Origin: Streptomyces caniscabiei
GTDB taxonomy: Bacteria > Actinomycetota > Actinomycetes > Streptomycetales > Streptomycetaceae
Assembly: GCF_014930365.1 (NCBI RefSeq)
Contig: NZ_JABXWI010000004.1
Span: forward strand, 558,001 to 622,000
Direction of reading: 5' to 3'
Length of the DNA: 64,000 nucleotides
Shown piece by piece: positions 17,884 through 26,107 of this stretch; the first letter of the stretch is position 1, and the number at the start of each line of letters is the position of its first letter. Below the pieces are notes generated by a model, which was given only the letters and a program-made list of their open reading frames with translations, ran no database searches and was not told the origin of the DNA. The position numbers were made by a program, and so were the translations under genes.

Positions 17884-19248
17884 ATGCCCCGCCCTCTGCG
17901 GGTAGCCATTGTCGGAGCCGGACCCGCCGGGATCTACGCCGCCGACGCGCTGCTGAAGTCCGACGTCGCCACCGAGCCCGGTGTGTCCATCGACCTCTAC
18001 GAGCGGATGCCCGCCCCGTTCGGACTGATCCGTTACGGCGTGGCCCCCGACCACCCCCGCATCAAGGGCATCATCACCGCCCTGCACCAGGTGCTCGACA
18101 AGCCGCAGATCCGTCTCTTCGGCAACGTCGACTACCCGACGGACATCAACCTGGACGATCTGCGCGCGTTCTACGACGCCGTGATCTTCTCCACCGGCGC
18201 GACGGCCGACCGCGCGCTCGACATCCCCGGCATCGACCTCGACGGCTCCTACGGCGCGGCCGACTTCGTCTCCTGGTACGACGGCCACCCGGACGTCCCG
18301 CGCACCTGGCCCCTGGAGGCCGAGAAGGTCGCCGTCCTCGGTGTCGGCAACGTGGCGCTCGACGTCGCCCGGGTCCTCGCCAAGACCGCCGACGAGCTGC
18401 TTCCCACCGAGATCCCGGCCAACGTCCACGAGGGCCTGAAGGCCAACAAGGCGCTGGAGATCCACGTCTTCGGCCGCCGGGGCCCGGCGCAGGCGAAGTT
18501 CTCGCCCATGGAGCTGCGGGAGCTGGACCACTCCCCCAACATCGAGGTCATCGTCGACCCCGAGGACATCGACTACGACGAGGGCTCCATCGCGACGCGG
18601 CGCGGCAACAAGCAGGCCGACATGGTCGCCAAGACCCTGGAGAACTGGGCGATCCGCGACGTCGGCGACCGCCCGCACAAGCTGTTCCTGCACTTCTTCG
18701 AGTCGCCCACCGAGATCCTCGGCGAGGACGGCAAGGTCGTCGGCCTGCGCACCGAGCGCACCGCCCTGGACGGCACCGGGAACGTCAAGGGCACCGGCGA
18801 GTTCAAGGACTGGGACGTCACCGGCGTCTACCGCGCGGTCGGCTACCTCTCGGACAAGCTGCCCAAGCTGCCCTGGGACGTCGACTCGGGCACCGTCCCC
18901 GACGCGGGCGGCCGGGTCATCGAGGAGACCGGCGCGCACCTGCAGTCGACCTACGTCACCGGCTGGATCCGGCGCGGTCCGGTGGGCCTCATCGGGCACA
19001 CCAAGGGCGACGCCAACGAGACCGTCTCCAACCTCCTGGACGACTTCGCGAACGGCCGGCTGCACGAGCCGTCCGCGCCCGCGCCGGAGGCCGTCGACGC
19101 GTTCCTGGCGGAGCGGAACGTGCGCTTCACGACGTGGGAGGGCTGGTACCGGCTCGACGCCGCGGAGAAGGCGCTCGGTGAGCCGCAGGGCCGTGAGCGC
19201 GTGAAGATCGTCGAGCGCGAGGACATGCTGCGCGCCAGCGGCGCGTAG
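17884..19248 (+). CDS. fprA: Ferredoxin--NADP+ reductase, FprA type
   Basis: A 454-residue adrenodoxin-reductase-like flavoenzyme. The FAD-binding turn GAGPAG is at 11-16. The family signature 'MPAPFGLIRYGVAPDHP' follows, with 'VILSTGA'-type hinge ('IFSTGATADRALDIPG'), and the NADP-binding GVGNVA at 153-158. The C-terminal signature region includes 'VTGWIRRGPVGLIGHTKGDANET'. It passes electrons from NADPH to ferredoxin for cytochrome P450s and other acceptors. Length and motifs match mycobacterial FprA. It stands alone, preceded by a possible iron-responsive site and followed by a dispersed-repeat hairpin. Confidence 0.9.
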   Translation: MPRPLRVAIVGAGPAGIYAADALLKSDVATEPGVSIDLYERMPAPFGLIRYGVAPDHPRIKGIITALHQVLDKPQIRLFGNVDYPTDINLDDLRAFYDAVIFSTGATADRALDIPGIDLDGSYGAADFVSWYDGHPDVPRTWPLEAEKVAVLGVGNVALDVARVLAKTADELLPTEIPANVHEGLKANKALEIHVFGRRGPAQAKFSPMELRELDHSPNIEVIVDPEDIDYDEGSIATRRGNKQADMVAKTLENWAIRDVGDRPHKLFLHFFESPTEILGEDGKVVGLRTERTALDGTGNVKGTGEFKDWDVTGVYRAVGYLSDKLPKLPWDVDSGTVPDAGGRVIEETGAHLQSTYVTGWIRRGPVGLIGHTKGDANETVSNLLDDFANGRLHEPSAPAPEAVDAFLAERNVRFTTWEGWYRLDAAEKALGEPQGRERVKIVEREDMLRASGA

Positions 19249-19257
19249 CGCTCCGCG

Positions 19258-19331
19258 AGGGGCAGGGGAACTGCGGGCCGTGGTCGAGCTGCGGGTGGTT
19301 CGTGGCTGGTCGCACAGTTCCCCGCGCCCCT
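19258..19331. repeat. Dispersed GC-rich inverted-repeat element, copy A
   Basis: The left arm (19258-19275, agggg...aactgcg) and right arm (19304-19331, ggctggtc...gcgcccct) form an imperfect hairpin 10 bp after the fprA stop. The right arm is nearly identical to arms at 42393-42420, 42520-42550 (inverse) and 55053-55086 (inverse). The element class is frequent between genes in Streptomyces and may end transcription here. Confidence 0.7.
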
Positions 19332-19391
19332 CGACAGGGGCCTGCGGCCCCATCGACGGCCGTGCGCGGCTCGTGGGCATAAGCTCGGTCA

Positions 19392-20012
19392 ATGGCCAAG
19401 TACTACGACGTGCACCCCGACAACCCCCAGCCGCGTGCCATCTCTCAGGTCGCCGACAGCATTCGTCAGGGTGGGCTGATCGCCTATCCGACGGACTCCT
19501 GCTTCGCGCTGGGGTGCCAGCTGGGCAGTCGTGACGGCATCGAGCGGATCCGTACGATCCGCCAGCTCGACGACCGGCACCACTTCACCCTGGTGTGCGA
19601 GAACTTCGCGCAGCTGGGTCAGTTCGTCCACGTCGACAACGACGTGTTCCGCGCCGTGAAGGCGTCGACGCCCGGCAGTTACACCTTCATCCTCCCCGCG
19701 ACGCGGGAGGTGCCCCGCAAGCTCCTCCACCCCAAGAAGAAGACCGTCGGGGTGCGCATCCCCGACCACCGCGTGGTCCAGGCCCTGCTCGCCGAGCTGG
19801 GCGAGCCGCTCGTCTCCAGCACCCTGCTGCTGCCCGACGAGGAGGAGCCGCTGACGCAGGGCTGGGAGATCAAGGAGCGCCTGGACTACCTCGTCGACGC
19901 GGTGGTGGACTCGGGCGACTGCGGCACGGAGCCGACGACCGTCATCGACTTCTCCAGCGGCGAGGCGGAGATCATCCGCAAGGGCGCGGGCGACACGGCA
20001 CGGTTCGAGTGA
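19392..20012 (+). CDS. YciO/YrdC/Sua5-family protein (threonylcarbamoyl-AMP synthase-like)
   Basis: A 206-residue single-domain YrdC-fold protein with 'GGLIAYPTDSCFALGCQL', 'IRQLDDRHHFTLVC', 'TPGSYTFILPATREVP', 'KKKTVGVRIPDH' and 'PLVSSTLLLP' in family order. Members make threonylcarbamoyl-adenylate for the t6A modification of tRNA. This one resembles the YciO branch (starting 'AKYYDVHPDNPQPRAI'), whose members may be slower or divergent paralogs. A second, canonical Sua5 gene would be expected elsewhere. It lacks the extra Sua5 C-terminal domain. The 3' end converges on the DUF6745 gene across a short perfect palindrome at 20020-20031. Confidence 0.88.
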   Translation: MAKYYDVHPDNPQPRAISQVADSIRQGGLIAYPTDSCFALGCQLGSRDGIERIRTIRQLDDRHHFTLVCENFAQLGQFVHVDNDVFRAVKASTPGSYTFILPATREVPRKLLHPKKKTVGVRIPDHRVVQALLAELGEPLVSSTLLLPDEEEPLTQGWEIKERLDYLVDAVVDSGDCGTEPTTVIDFSSGEAEIIRKGAGDTARFE

Positions 20013-20031
20013 GGGCCGGGGCCGTACGGCC

Positions 20032-21057
20032 TCAGGTCTGCCGCAGCGGCTCGTACACCTCGGGTCGCAGGCCGAACGTCCAGGCGACGCCCTCCCGGGC
20101 CGTGGTGGTGGCGGGCGGCACCCGCAGCCAGTAGGTGCGGCTCGTCCCGTCCGGCTCCGGCGTGGAGTTGACGACCTCCACCATCACCACGTCCTCGTCA
20201 CCGGGCAGGGCTATGCGCCACAGCACACCCGTCTCGTCGCGGTGCACCGGCTCCGCCCCGGACTCCTCCAGATAACGGTCGTAGCCGTAGAACTCGAGCA
20301 TCACACGGCGCAGTTCGGCGTTCTCCTCGGCTCGGATCAGCTGCGGGGTCAGGGTGCCGAGCCGGTCGAGGAACGCACCGGGGACGGGCAGTCCGCGCCA
20401 GGCGTGCAGGGCGAAGCCGTCGGAGAAGGCGAGCGCGGGACCGTCGCCGCGGTCCAGCCGGCCCGCCTCGTCGCGGTGCAGTTCCACCGGGCGTTCGGCG
20501 ACGACCGCGACGCTCGCGTACGGCCACCACCAGCCGGCCGTGCGGGCCACTTCCGCGAGTCCGTCCAGCTCGGGAGCCGTGTCGAGGGCGGAGATCCAGG
20601 CCGCGTCGTGCTGGCCGAGGACCGCGTCCAGGAGCAGCAGCCGGACGCCGGTCTCCGCCTTGCGGTCGGCGGGGGCCAGCGCCTCGACGACACCGGCGCG
20701 GACACGGTCGACCAGGGGCCGGGTGGTCTCCCAGAGGTCGGCGCCGGTCGCCCTCCAGTGGTCGCTCCAGCCGGTGGGGCCCAGCCGTGTGTGCAGCCGG
20801 GCGCGGGCGGCGGCGACCTGTCTGTCGCGGACGGCGCCGCGGACACTCGCCCCGGTCGCGGGGAGCGCCTCGCCGTCCTCCGCGGCCCCTCCCGAGAGCA
20901 GGCGCACCGCCGCCAGGGGCGAGGGCGCCCAGACGATCCGCTCGGGCTCCGCGAGCCCCGCCCGCCGGTACGCGAGGCGCACGCCCGCCTCGGTCCGCGC
21001 CCGGTCTCCCGCTCCCGTGGCCGCCGCCACCGCCCGCCAACTCGCCTGTTCCGTCAC
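20032..21057 (-). CDS. DUF6745-type protein
   Basis: A 341-residue soluble protein. A helical first half (about 1-170, rich in Arg and Ala) leads to 'GWWWPYASVAVVAERPVELHRDEAGRL'. This is followed by 'GDGPALAFSDGFALHAWRGLPVPG', a Gly/Asp/Trp pattern I associate with DUF6745, and a C-terminal beta region ending 'FGLRPEVYEPLRQT'. No catalytic motif is evident. Related proteins commonly sit beside a small 'RQGDV' protein, as here (78 bp upstream on the same strand), and near leucine-rich-repeat genes such as the divergent STM4015 gene. That pairing suggests a shared, undefined role. Confidence 0.72.
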   Translation of the reverse strand: MTEQASWRAVAAATGAGDRARTEAGVRLAYRRAGLAEPERIVWAPSPLAAVRLLSGGAAEDGEALPATGASVRGAVRDRQVAAARARLHTRLGPTGWSDHWRATGADLWETTRPLVDRVRAGVVEALAPADRKAETGVRLLLLDAVLGQHDAAWISALDTAPELDGLAEVARTAGWWWPYASVAVVAERPVELHRDEAGRLDRGDGPALAFSDGFALHAWRGLPVPGAFLDRLGTLTPQLIRAEENAELRRVMLEFYGYDRYLEESGAEPVHRDETGVLWRIALPGDEDVVMVEVVNSTPEPDGTSRTYWLRVPPATTTAREGVAWTFGLRPEVYEPLRQT

Positions 21058-21135
21058 GCCGTTCCTCCTGAAGATCCTGGTCCCTGTCCCTGCGGCCGCC
21101 GTACGTCACGGCCGCCCTGTCCCGCCCCCACGGGT

Positions 21136-21462
21136 TCAGTCGGCGACGATCCGCACCGAACCCGGCACGTACTCGCGCTGGCGTATGACGCGGTACCAGC
21201 CCTTGGGCAGGGAGATCGCCGCGTGCTCCTCGTGGACGACGCGGGCGCCCTCCGGCACGTGCAGCAGCACGGGACCGAACACGCTCGCCTCGCGGATCAG
21301 GCGGCCGGGGCCGACCACGGCGTGCGCGTGACCGGTGACCTCGCCGAGGGCGAGGACGAGCCGACCACGCCCGTCACGCGGCTCCGAGGCGGCGTCGACC
21401 GCGCCTCGCGGCACCGCGCTCTCCGCCAACGGCGCGATGAGGACGTCTCCTTGCCGGTACAT
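21136..21462 (-). CDS. Small 'RQGDV' protein paired with DUF6745
   Basis: A 108-residue protein beginning 'MYRQGDVLIAPL', with 'GEVTGHAHAVVG' in the middle and 'HVPEGARVVHEEHAAISLPKGWYRV' near the end. The His pair in GHAH and the His residues in VVHEEH look like conserved metal or nucleotide ligands; this is an inference. I recall similar small proteins in cyanobacteria and actinobacteria next to DUF6745 genes, and none has a known function. GGGAGGGAG lies 6 bp before the ATG at 21462; an upstream frame extension is not supported. The 257-bp gap to STM4015 should hold divergent promoters. Confidence 0.7.
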   Translation of the reverse strand: MYRQGDVLIAPLAESAVPRGAVDAASEPRDGRGRLVLALGEVTGHAHAVVGPGRLIREASVFGPVLLHVPEGARVVHEEHAAISLPKGWYRVIRQREYVPGSVRIVAD

Positions 21463-21719
21463 GGGTCTCCCTCCCGTCGGGCACTCCCCGTGCCACGAGA
21501 CGACCGTAGGGGCAGCCACTGACAATCGCCCCGCACGGCGGTTCGCCGGGGCGGGGGCGGGTGTTCGTCCACAGGACAGGGGTCCGCCGCACACGATGTC
21601 AGTGCGGCTTGGTAGAACTCCTCTACCCGGCGGCGCTGTGCGCTCCGGGTGCGCAACGGGCGGACCGGGCAGGGACTCGGCCACCGTCCACGGACATGGA
21701 ACGAAGGGGCGGGGCGCAC

Positions 21720-22688
21720 ATGACCATCGGGAGCCATCTGGAGGATTTCCACGGCCTGCCGGTCCACCGCTTCCCCACGTCGGTGAAGGACCCGCAGGGC
21801 GCCGCCTCTCTGCCCGCGCCCGAGTCGGTGGCCTGGGCCGTCGCCGTGGACTCCTACGACAGCGAGGAGGCCTGGGAGGCGGCGTTCGCCCGGTTCCTCG
21901 CCTCGGTCGACACCGAGAAGGTGCGGGCGCTGGTGGTGGGCGCGTGGAGCGACGCCTACGACAACGGCCCCGAGGAGATCATCGAGGCCCTGGTGGCGGC
22001 GAAGGACCGGCTGCCGTCGCTGCGCGCGCTGTTCCTCGGCGACATCGTGGGGGAGGAGTGCGAGATCTCCTGGATCAACCAGGGGGACGTGAGCCCGCTG
22101 CTGATCGCCTTCCCGGAGCTGGAGGAGTTCGGGGTGCGCGGCGGTCAGGGGCTCGTCTTCCCGGCGGTGCGGCACGAGCGGCTGCGGTCGCTGACGGTGG
22201 AGACCGGCGGAATGCCCGTCGAGGCGGTCCGGGGTGTCGCGGGCAGCGACCTGCCGGCCCTCGTCGAGCTGGACCTGTGGCTCGGCACGTCCGAGTACGG
22301 CGGTGACTCCGAGGTGGCCGACCTGGCCCCGATCCTCGCGGGCACCCGGCTCCCGGCCCTCAAGCAGCTGGGGCTGCGCAACAGCGAGATGCAGGACGAC
22401 ATCTGCGCGGCCCTGGCCGCCGCCCCCGTGGTGGCCCGCCTCGACGTGCTGGACGTGTCGATGGGCGTCCTCACGGACGACGGCGCGACCGCGCTCCTCA
22501 CCGGTCAGCCGCTCACCCATCTCACCACCCTGGACCTGCACCACAACTACCTCAGCCCGGCGATACGCGACCGCCTCCGGGACTCCCTGGAGGCCGCGGG
22601 CGTCCAGGTCGACGTCGACGCCGACGACGCCGAGTCGGACGAGGAGGAGGACGGCACGGTGTGGCGGTTCGTCGCGGTGGGCGAGTGA
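21720..22688 (+). CDS. STM4015-family leucine-rich-repeat protein
   Basis: A 322-residue protein, first gene of the STM operon. The N-terminal half (about 1-110) has 'FHGLPVHRFP' and 'VAWAVAVDSYDSEEAWEAAFARFL'. The C-terminal half is an irregular leucine-rich-repeat array: 'VAVRALVVGAW'-type strand starts, 'LPALVELDLWLGTSEYGGDSE', 'ALKQLGLRNSEM', 'RLDVLDVSMGVL', 'HLTTLDLHHNYL'. It ends in a very acidic tail (DVDADDAESDEEEDG). This matches the STM4015 family. LRR arcs usually bind proteins, so it may be the recognition or scaffold component. The ATG at 21720 follows AAGGGGCGGGG. Confidence 0.82.
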   Translation: MTIGSHLEDFHGLPVHRFPTSVKDPQGAASLPAPESVAWAVAVDSYDSEEAWEAAFARFLASVDTEKVRALVVGAWSDAYDNGPEEIIEALVAAKDRLPSLRALFLGDIVGEECEISWINQGDVSPLLIAFPELEEFGVRGGQGLVFPAVRHERLRSLTVETGGMPVEAVRGVAGSDLPALVELDLWLGTSEYGGDSEVADLAPILAGTRLPALKQLGLRNSEMQDDICAALAAAPVVARLDVLDVSMGVLTDDGATALLTGQPLTHLTTLDLHHNYLSPAIRDRLRDSLEAAGVQVDVDADDAESDEEEDGTVWRFVAVGE

Positions 22689-22731
22689 ACACGTAGGAGT
22701 GCGGGGGTTCTTGGACGAGGGGGGAGGCGGT

Positions 22732-23907
22732 GTGGCCGGCTGGACCGGTGCGACGGGAGCGGGGCCGGGCCCGTACAGGTGGGTGGTCGTCGGGAACGGC
22801 GAGAACCGCCGGGTCGGGCTGTTCGTGACGGCGGCCGAGGCGGCCGGGGCGGGGACGCCGCGTGTCGTCGAGTGGCGGGACGTGCTGCGCGACGGCGGCC
22901 ACGTGTTCGCCGACGACGAGATCGTGCGGCTGGACTCGCCGGGTGAGAACGCCGAGGTGGACCGGCTGCTGCGGGACGTCGACGACCCGACGCGGGTGGA
23001 GGGCTCGGCCACCTGGTACGCCCGGTTCCTGGCCGCCGTGGGCTCGCTGCGGGGCGGGGTCCGGCTGGACGGTCCCGCGGACCTGGCGGTCCTGTTCGAC
23101 AAGCGGCTGTGCCACGCCCGGCTCGACGCTGCGGGGGTGCCGGTGCCGCCGTCGCCCACCTCGGGCGACACGCTCGTGGTGCGCGGCTGGGACGACGTAC
23201 GGGCGGTGATGCGGGAGCACGGCATGCCGCGGGTCTTCGTGAAACCGGCCCACGGCTCCTCGGCGTCCGGTGTGCTGGCCGTGGAGTCGTCGGCGGGCGG
23301 ACGGCTCCGGGCCACCACCTCGGTGGAGGTCGCGGCCACCGACGGGCCGCACGCAGCGCCCCGGCTGCACAACTCCCTGCGGGTGCGGCGCTACTCGGAC
23401 GAGCGGGAGATCGCCGGCATCGTCGACGCCCTCGCCCCCGACGGCCTGCACATCGAGCGCTGGCTGCCGAAGGCGTCCGCGCAGGGCCGGTCCGCCGACC
23501 TACGGGTGCTGGTCGTGGCGGGCCGGGCCACACACGCCGTCGTCCGCACCAGCCGCTTCCCGATGACGAACCTCCACCTCGGCGGGGCACGGGGCGATCT
23601 GACCTCGGTCGTGGACGCGGCGGGCGACCGCTGGCGGCAGGCGCTGGACATCTGCGAGCGCGCCGCGGCCTGCTTCCCGGAGACGTTGTGCGTCGGCGTG
23701 GACCTGCTCCCGGCGATCGGCTGGCGCCGGTTCACGGTGGGCGAGGTCAACGCCTTCGGCGACCTGCTGCCCCGGCTGACCGGACTGCCGGGCGGCCCGG
23801 CCGAAGGCCTCGACACCTACACGGCACAACTCGCGGCGGTGCGGAGCGCGATGTTCACGCCGTTCCCGCACCACCCCCAGGCAAGGAAAGACCATGCACC
23901 CTCCTGA
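22732..23907 (+). CDS. STM4014-family ATP-grasp-like protein
   Basis: The protein has 391 residues. The N-terminal Rossmann-like part begins near 'YRWVVVGNGENRRVGLFV'. The central and C-terminal parts have the ATP-grasp look: 'LFDKRLCHARLDAAGVPVPPSP', then the lysine strand 'RVFVKPAHGSSASGVL', 'LRVLVVAGRATHAVVRTSR' and metal-ligand-like 'VGVDLLP' with 'GEVNAFGDLLPRL' (Glu and Asn near the end). ATP-grasp enzymes join a carboxylate to an amine or thiol through an acyl-phosphate. The GTG at 22732 was chosen because GGGGGGAGG precedes it and homology begins just after. Alternatives are a TTG at 22711 and a GTG at 22699. It overlaps the next gene by 14 bp. Confidence 0.8.
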   Translation: MAGWTGATGAGPGPYRWVVVGNGENRRVGLFVTAAEAAGAGTPRVVEWRDVLRDGGHVFADDEIVRLDSPGENAEVDRLLRDVDDPTRVEGSATWYARFLAAVGSLRGGVRLDGPADLAVLFDKRLCHARLDAAGVPVPPSPTSGDTLVVRGWDDVRAVMREHGMPRVFVKPAHGSSASGVLAVESSAGGRLRATTSVEVAATDGPHAAPRLHNSLRVRRYSDEREIAGIVDALAPDGLHIERWLPKASAQGRSADLRVLVVAGRATHAVVRTSRFPMTNLHLGGARGDLTSVVDAAGDRWRQALDICERAAACFPETLCVGVDLLPAIGWRRFTVGEVNAFGDLLPRLTGLPGGPAEGLDTYTAQLAAVRSAMFTPFPHHPQARKDHAPS

Positions 23908-24763
23908 CCGGACCGACACGGCCCCGGGGCCCTCGGAAAGCGTCCGGCCGCCCGACATGAACGAGGTGGTGGGCCGCGACGACCTGCTGCTGCTCACCCT
24001 CGACACCCTGCGGTACGACGTGGCGCAGCGGCTCGTACGGGAGGGCCGGCTGCCGAACCTGGCCGCCCGGCTGCCGGGCGGCACCTGGGAGAAGCGGCAC
24101 GCGCCCGGCAGTTTCACCTACGCCTCGCACCAGGCGATGTTCGCGGGGTTCCTGCCCACCCCGGCGGCGCCCGGGCCGCATCCCCGGCTCTTCGCGGGCC
24201 GGTTCGCCGGCAGCGAGACCACCGAGGGGCGCACCTTCGTCTTCGACAGTCCCGACCTGGTCTCGGGGCTCGCCGCGCACGGCTACCGCACGGTGTGCGT
24301 CGGCGGTGTCGGGTTCTTCAACAAGCAGGGCGCGCTCGGCAGTGTCCTGCCGGACCTGTTCCAGGAGAGCCACTGGGAGCCGGAGTTCTCCGTCGCGTCA
24401 CCGATGTCGTTCGAGTCCCAGGTGGCCCGCGCCGAGCGGGTCGTGGCCGAACTGCCCGCCGACCGGCGGCTGTTCCTCTTCCTCAACGTCTCGGCGCTGC
24501 ACCAGCCCAACTGGTTCCATCTGCCGGGCGCCACCCGCGAGGCGGGCGACAGCCTGGCCACGCACGCGGCGGCCCTGGAGTACGTGGACCGGCACATCGG
24601 CCGGCTCTTCGCCGCGATGAGTTCACGGCGCCGCTGCTTCGCGGTCGTCTGTTCCGACCACGGGACCACCTACGGCGAGGACGGCTACACCGGGCACCGC
24701 CTCGGCCACGAGGCCGTGTGGACCGTCCCCTACAGCCACTTCTTCCTGGAGCCCTCCGCATGA
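23894..24763 (+). CDS. STM4013/SEN3800-family sulfatase-like hydrolase
   Basis: A 289-residue member of the alkaline-phosphatase superfamily. The N-terminal metal motif 'LLLTLDTLRYDV' has Asp37 and the usual following Thr. A Thr/Ser-bearing 'GSFTYASHQAMFAG' lies where sulfatases and phosphatases carry the nucleophile, but it is not the CxPxR sulfatase type, so a formylglycine is not expected. The second metal site is 'VCSDHGTTYGEDGYTGHRLGHE' (split here as SDHG and GH). It probably hydrolyses a phosphate ester or transfers a phosphoryl group. It has no signal peptide, so it acts in the cytoplasm with its neighbours. AAGGAAAG precedes the ATG. It overlaps both neighbours, and its stop overlaps the STM4012 ATG. 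Confidence 0.82.
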   Translation: MHPPDRTDTAPGPSESVRPPDMNEVVGRDDLLLLTLDTLRYDVAQRLVREGRLPNLAARLPGGTWEKRHAPGSFTYASHQAMFAGFLPTPAAPGPHPRLFAGRFAGSETTEGRTFVFDSPDLVSGLAAHGYRTVCVGGVGFFNKQGALGSVLPDLFQESHWEPEFSVASPMSFESQVARAERVVAELPADRRLFLFLNVSALHQPNWFHLPGATREAGDSLATHAAALEYVDRHIGRLFAAMSSRRRCFAVVCSDHGTTYGEDGYTGHRLGHEAVWTVPYSHFFLEPSA

Positions 24764-26100
24764 CCGTCACCGGGGCGGCGGTCCGCCCCTACCAGCACTA
24801 TGTGTACGCCTACCCGCACAAGACGGCGTACCGGAGGCTGCCCGGCGAACCCCGGCTCGCCGACCTGTGGGCCGGGGAGTCACGGCAGGCCCTGTCGCTG
24901 TACGCGCACATACCGTTCTGCGAGGTGCGCTGCGGCTTCTGCAACCTCTTCACCCGGATCGGCGCGCCCGACGGGCTGACCGGCCGCTATCTCGACGCCC
25001 TCGAACGGCAGGCGATCGCGGTGCGGGAGGCGCTCGGGGACGCGGAGCCGGCGCGGTTCGCGAACGCAGCGTTCGGCGGTGGCACCCCGACCTATCTGGA
25101 GGCCGCGGAGCTGGAGCGGCTGTGCGACATCGCCGAGCGGCACCTGGGCGCGGACCTGCGGGCGATCCCGCTGTCGGTCGAGGCCTCCCCGGCCACGGCG
25201 ACGGCCGACCGGCTGTCCGTACTGGCCGAGCGGGGCGCAACGCGGCTGAGCCTCGGCGTGCAGAGCTTCGTGCCGGAGGAGGCGCGTGCGGCCGTACGAC
25301 CGCAGCGGCGGTCCGATGTGGAGGCGGCGCTGTCCCGGATCCGGGACGCCGCCGTCCCCGTCCTGAACATCGACCTGATCTACGGCATCGACGGGCAGAC
25401 GGCGGCGAGTTGGCGGCTGTCGCTGGACGCGGCCCTCGCCTGGCGGCCGGAGGAGATCTACCTCTATCCGCTGTACGTCCGGCCGCTCACGGGCCTCGGC
25501 CGGAACGCGGATCCGGCGCTCGCGGACCGCGACTGGGACGAGGAGCGGCTGCGGCGCTACCGCGAGGGCCGCGACCACCTCCTCGCGCACGGCTACGAGC
25601 AGGTCTCCATGCGGATGTTCCGCCGCGCGGACGCTCCGCCGCAGGGCCCGGACGACTACGCCTGCCAGACCGACGGGATGATCGGCCTGGGCTGCGGAGC
25701 CCGCTCGTACACGTCGACGGTGCACTACTCCTTCGACTACGCGGTGGACATGGGCCAGATCCGCACGATCATCGACGACTACACCACCACACGGGACTTC
25801 GGCCGGGCTGTGCACGGCCGGGTGGTCGACGAGGACGAGGCCCGGCGTCGCCATCTGCTGCAGTCGCTGCTCCAGGCACGGGGGCTGCCGGTGGCGGAGT
25901 ACCGTCGCCGGTTCGGGTCAGACCCGTACACGGACTTCGCCCCGGAGCTGGACCTGCTGGCCGCGCGCGGCTGGCTGGCGGACACGGGCTCCGGCCTGCT
26001 GCGACTGTCCGCCGAGGGGCTGGCGCACTCGGACGCCATCGGCCCCGGGTTCTTCTCCCCGGCCGTCCGAGCGGCGATGGCCGCCTACGAGCCGAAGTGA
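24760..26100 (+). CDS. STM4012-family radical SAM enzyme (HemN-like)
   Basis: A 446-residue radical SAM protein. The 4Fe-4S ligands are Cys54, Cys58 and Cys61 in 'CEVRCGFC'. The SAM-binding 'GGGTPT' follows at about residues 107-112, with 'LSLGVQSF' and 'NIDLIYGIDGQT' as in HemN. A C-terminal HemN-type winged-helix region (about 350-440) is present. HemN oxidises coproporphyrinogen, but related proteins act on haem or methylate substrates. The operon here has no other tetrapyrrole gene, so I do not call it HemN. The ATG overlaps the STM4013 stop (ATGA). Confidence 0.88.
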   Translation: MTVTGAAVRPYQHYVYAYPHKTAYRRLPGEPRLADLWAGESRQALSLYAHIPFCEVRCGFCNLFTRIGAPDGLTGRYLDALERQAIAVREALGDAEPARFANAAFGGGTPTYLEAAELERLCDIAERHLGADLRAIPLSVEASPATATADRLSVLAERGATRLSLGVQSFVPEEARAAVRPQRRSDVEAALSRIRDAAVPVLNIDLIYGIDGQTAASWRLSLDAALAWRPEEIYLYPLYVRPLTGLGRNADPALADRDWDEERLRRYREGRDHLLAHGYEQVSMRMFRRADAPPQGPDDYACQTDGMIGLGCGARSYTSTVHYSFDYAVDMGQIRTIIDDYTTTRDFGRAVHGRVVDEDEARRRHLLQSLLQARGLPVAEYRRRFGSDPYTDFAPELDLLAARGWLADTGSGLLRLSAEGLAHSDAIGPGFFSPAVRAAMAAYEPK

Positions 26101-26107
26101 CGCGCCC

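Noticed and set aside
24760..26100. Call as hemN (coproporphyrinogen dehydrogenase)
   Set aside because: The fold is HemN-like but the gene sits in the STM operon with no other haem gene, and HemN-like proteins have many other roles.
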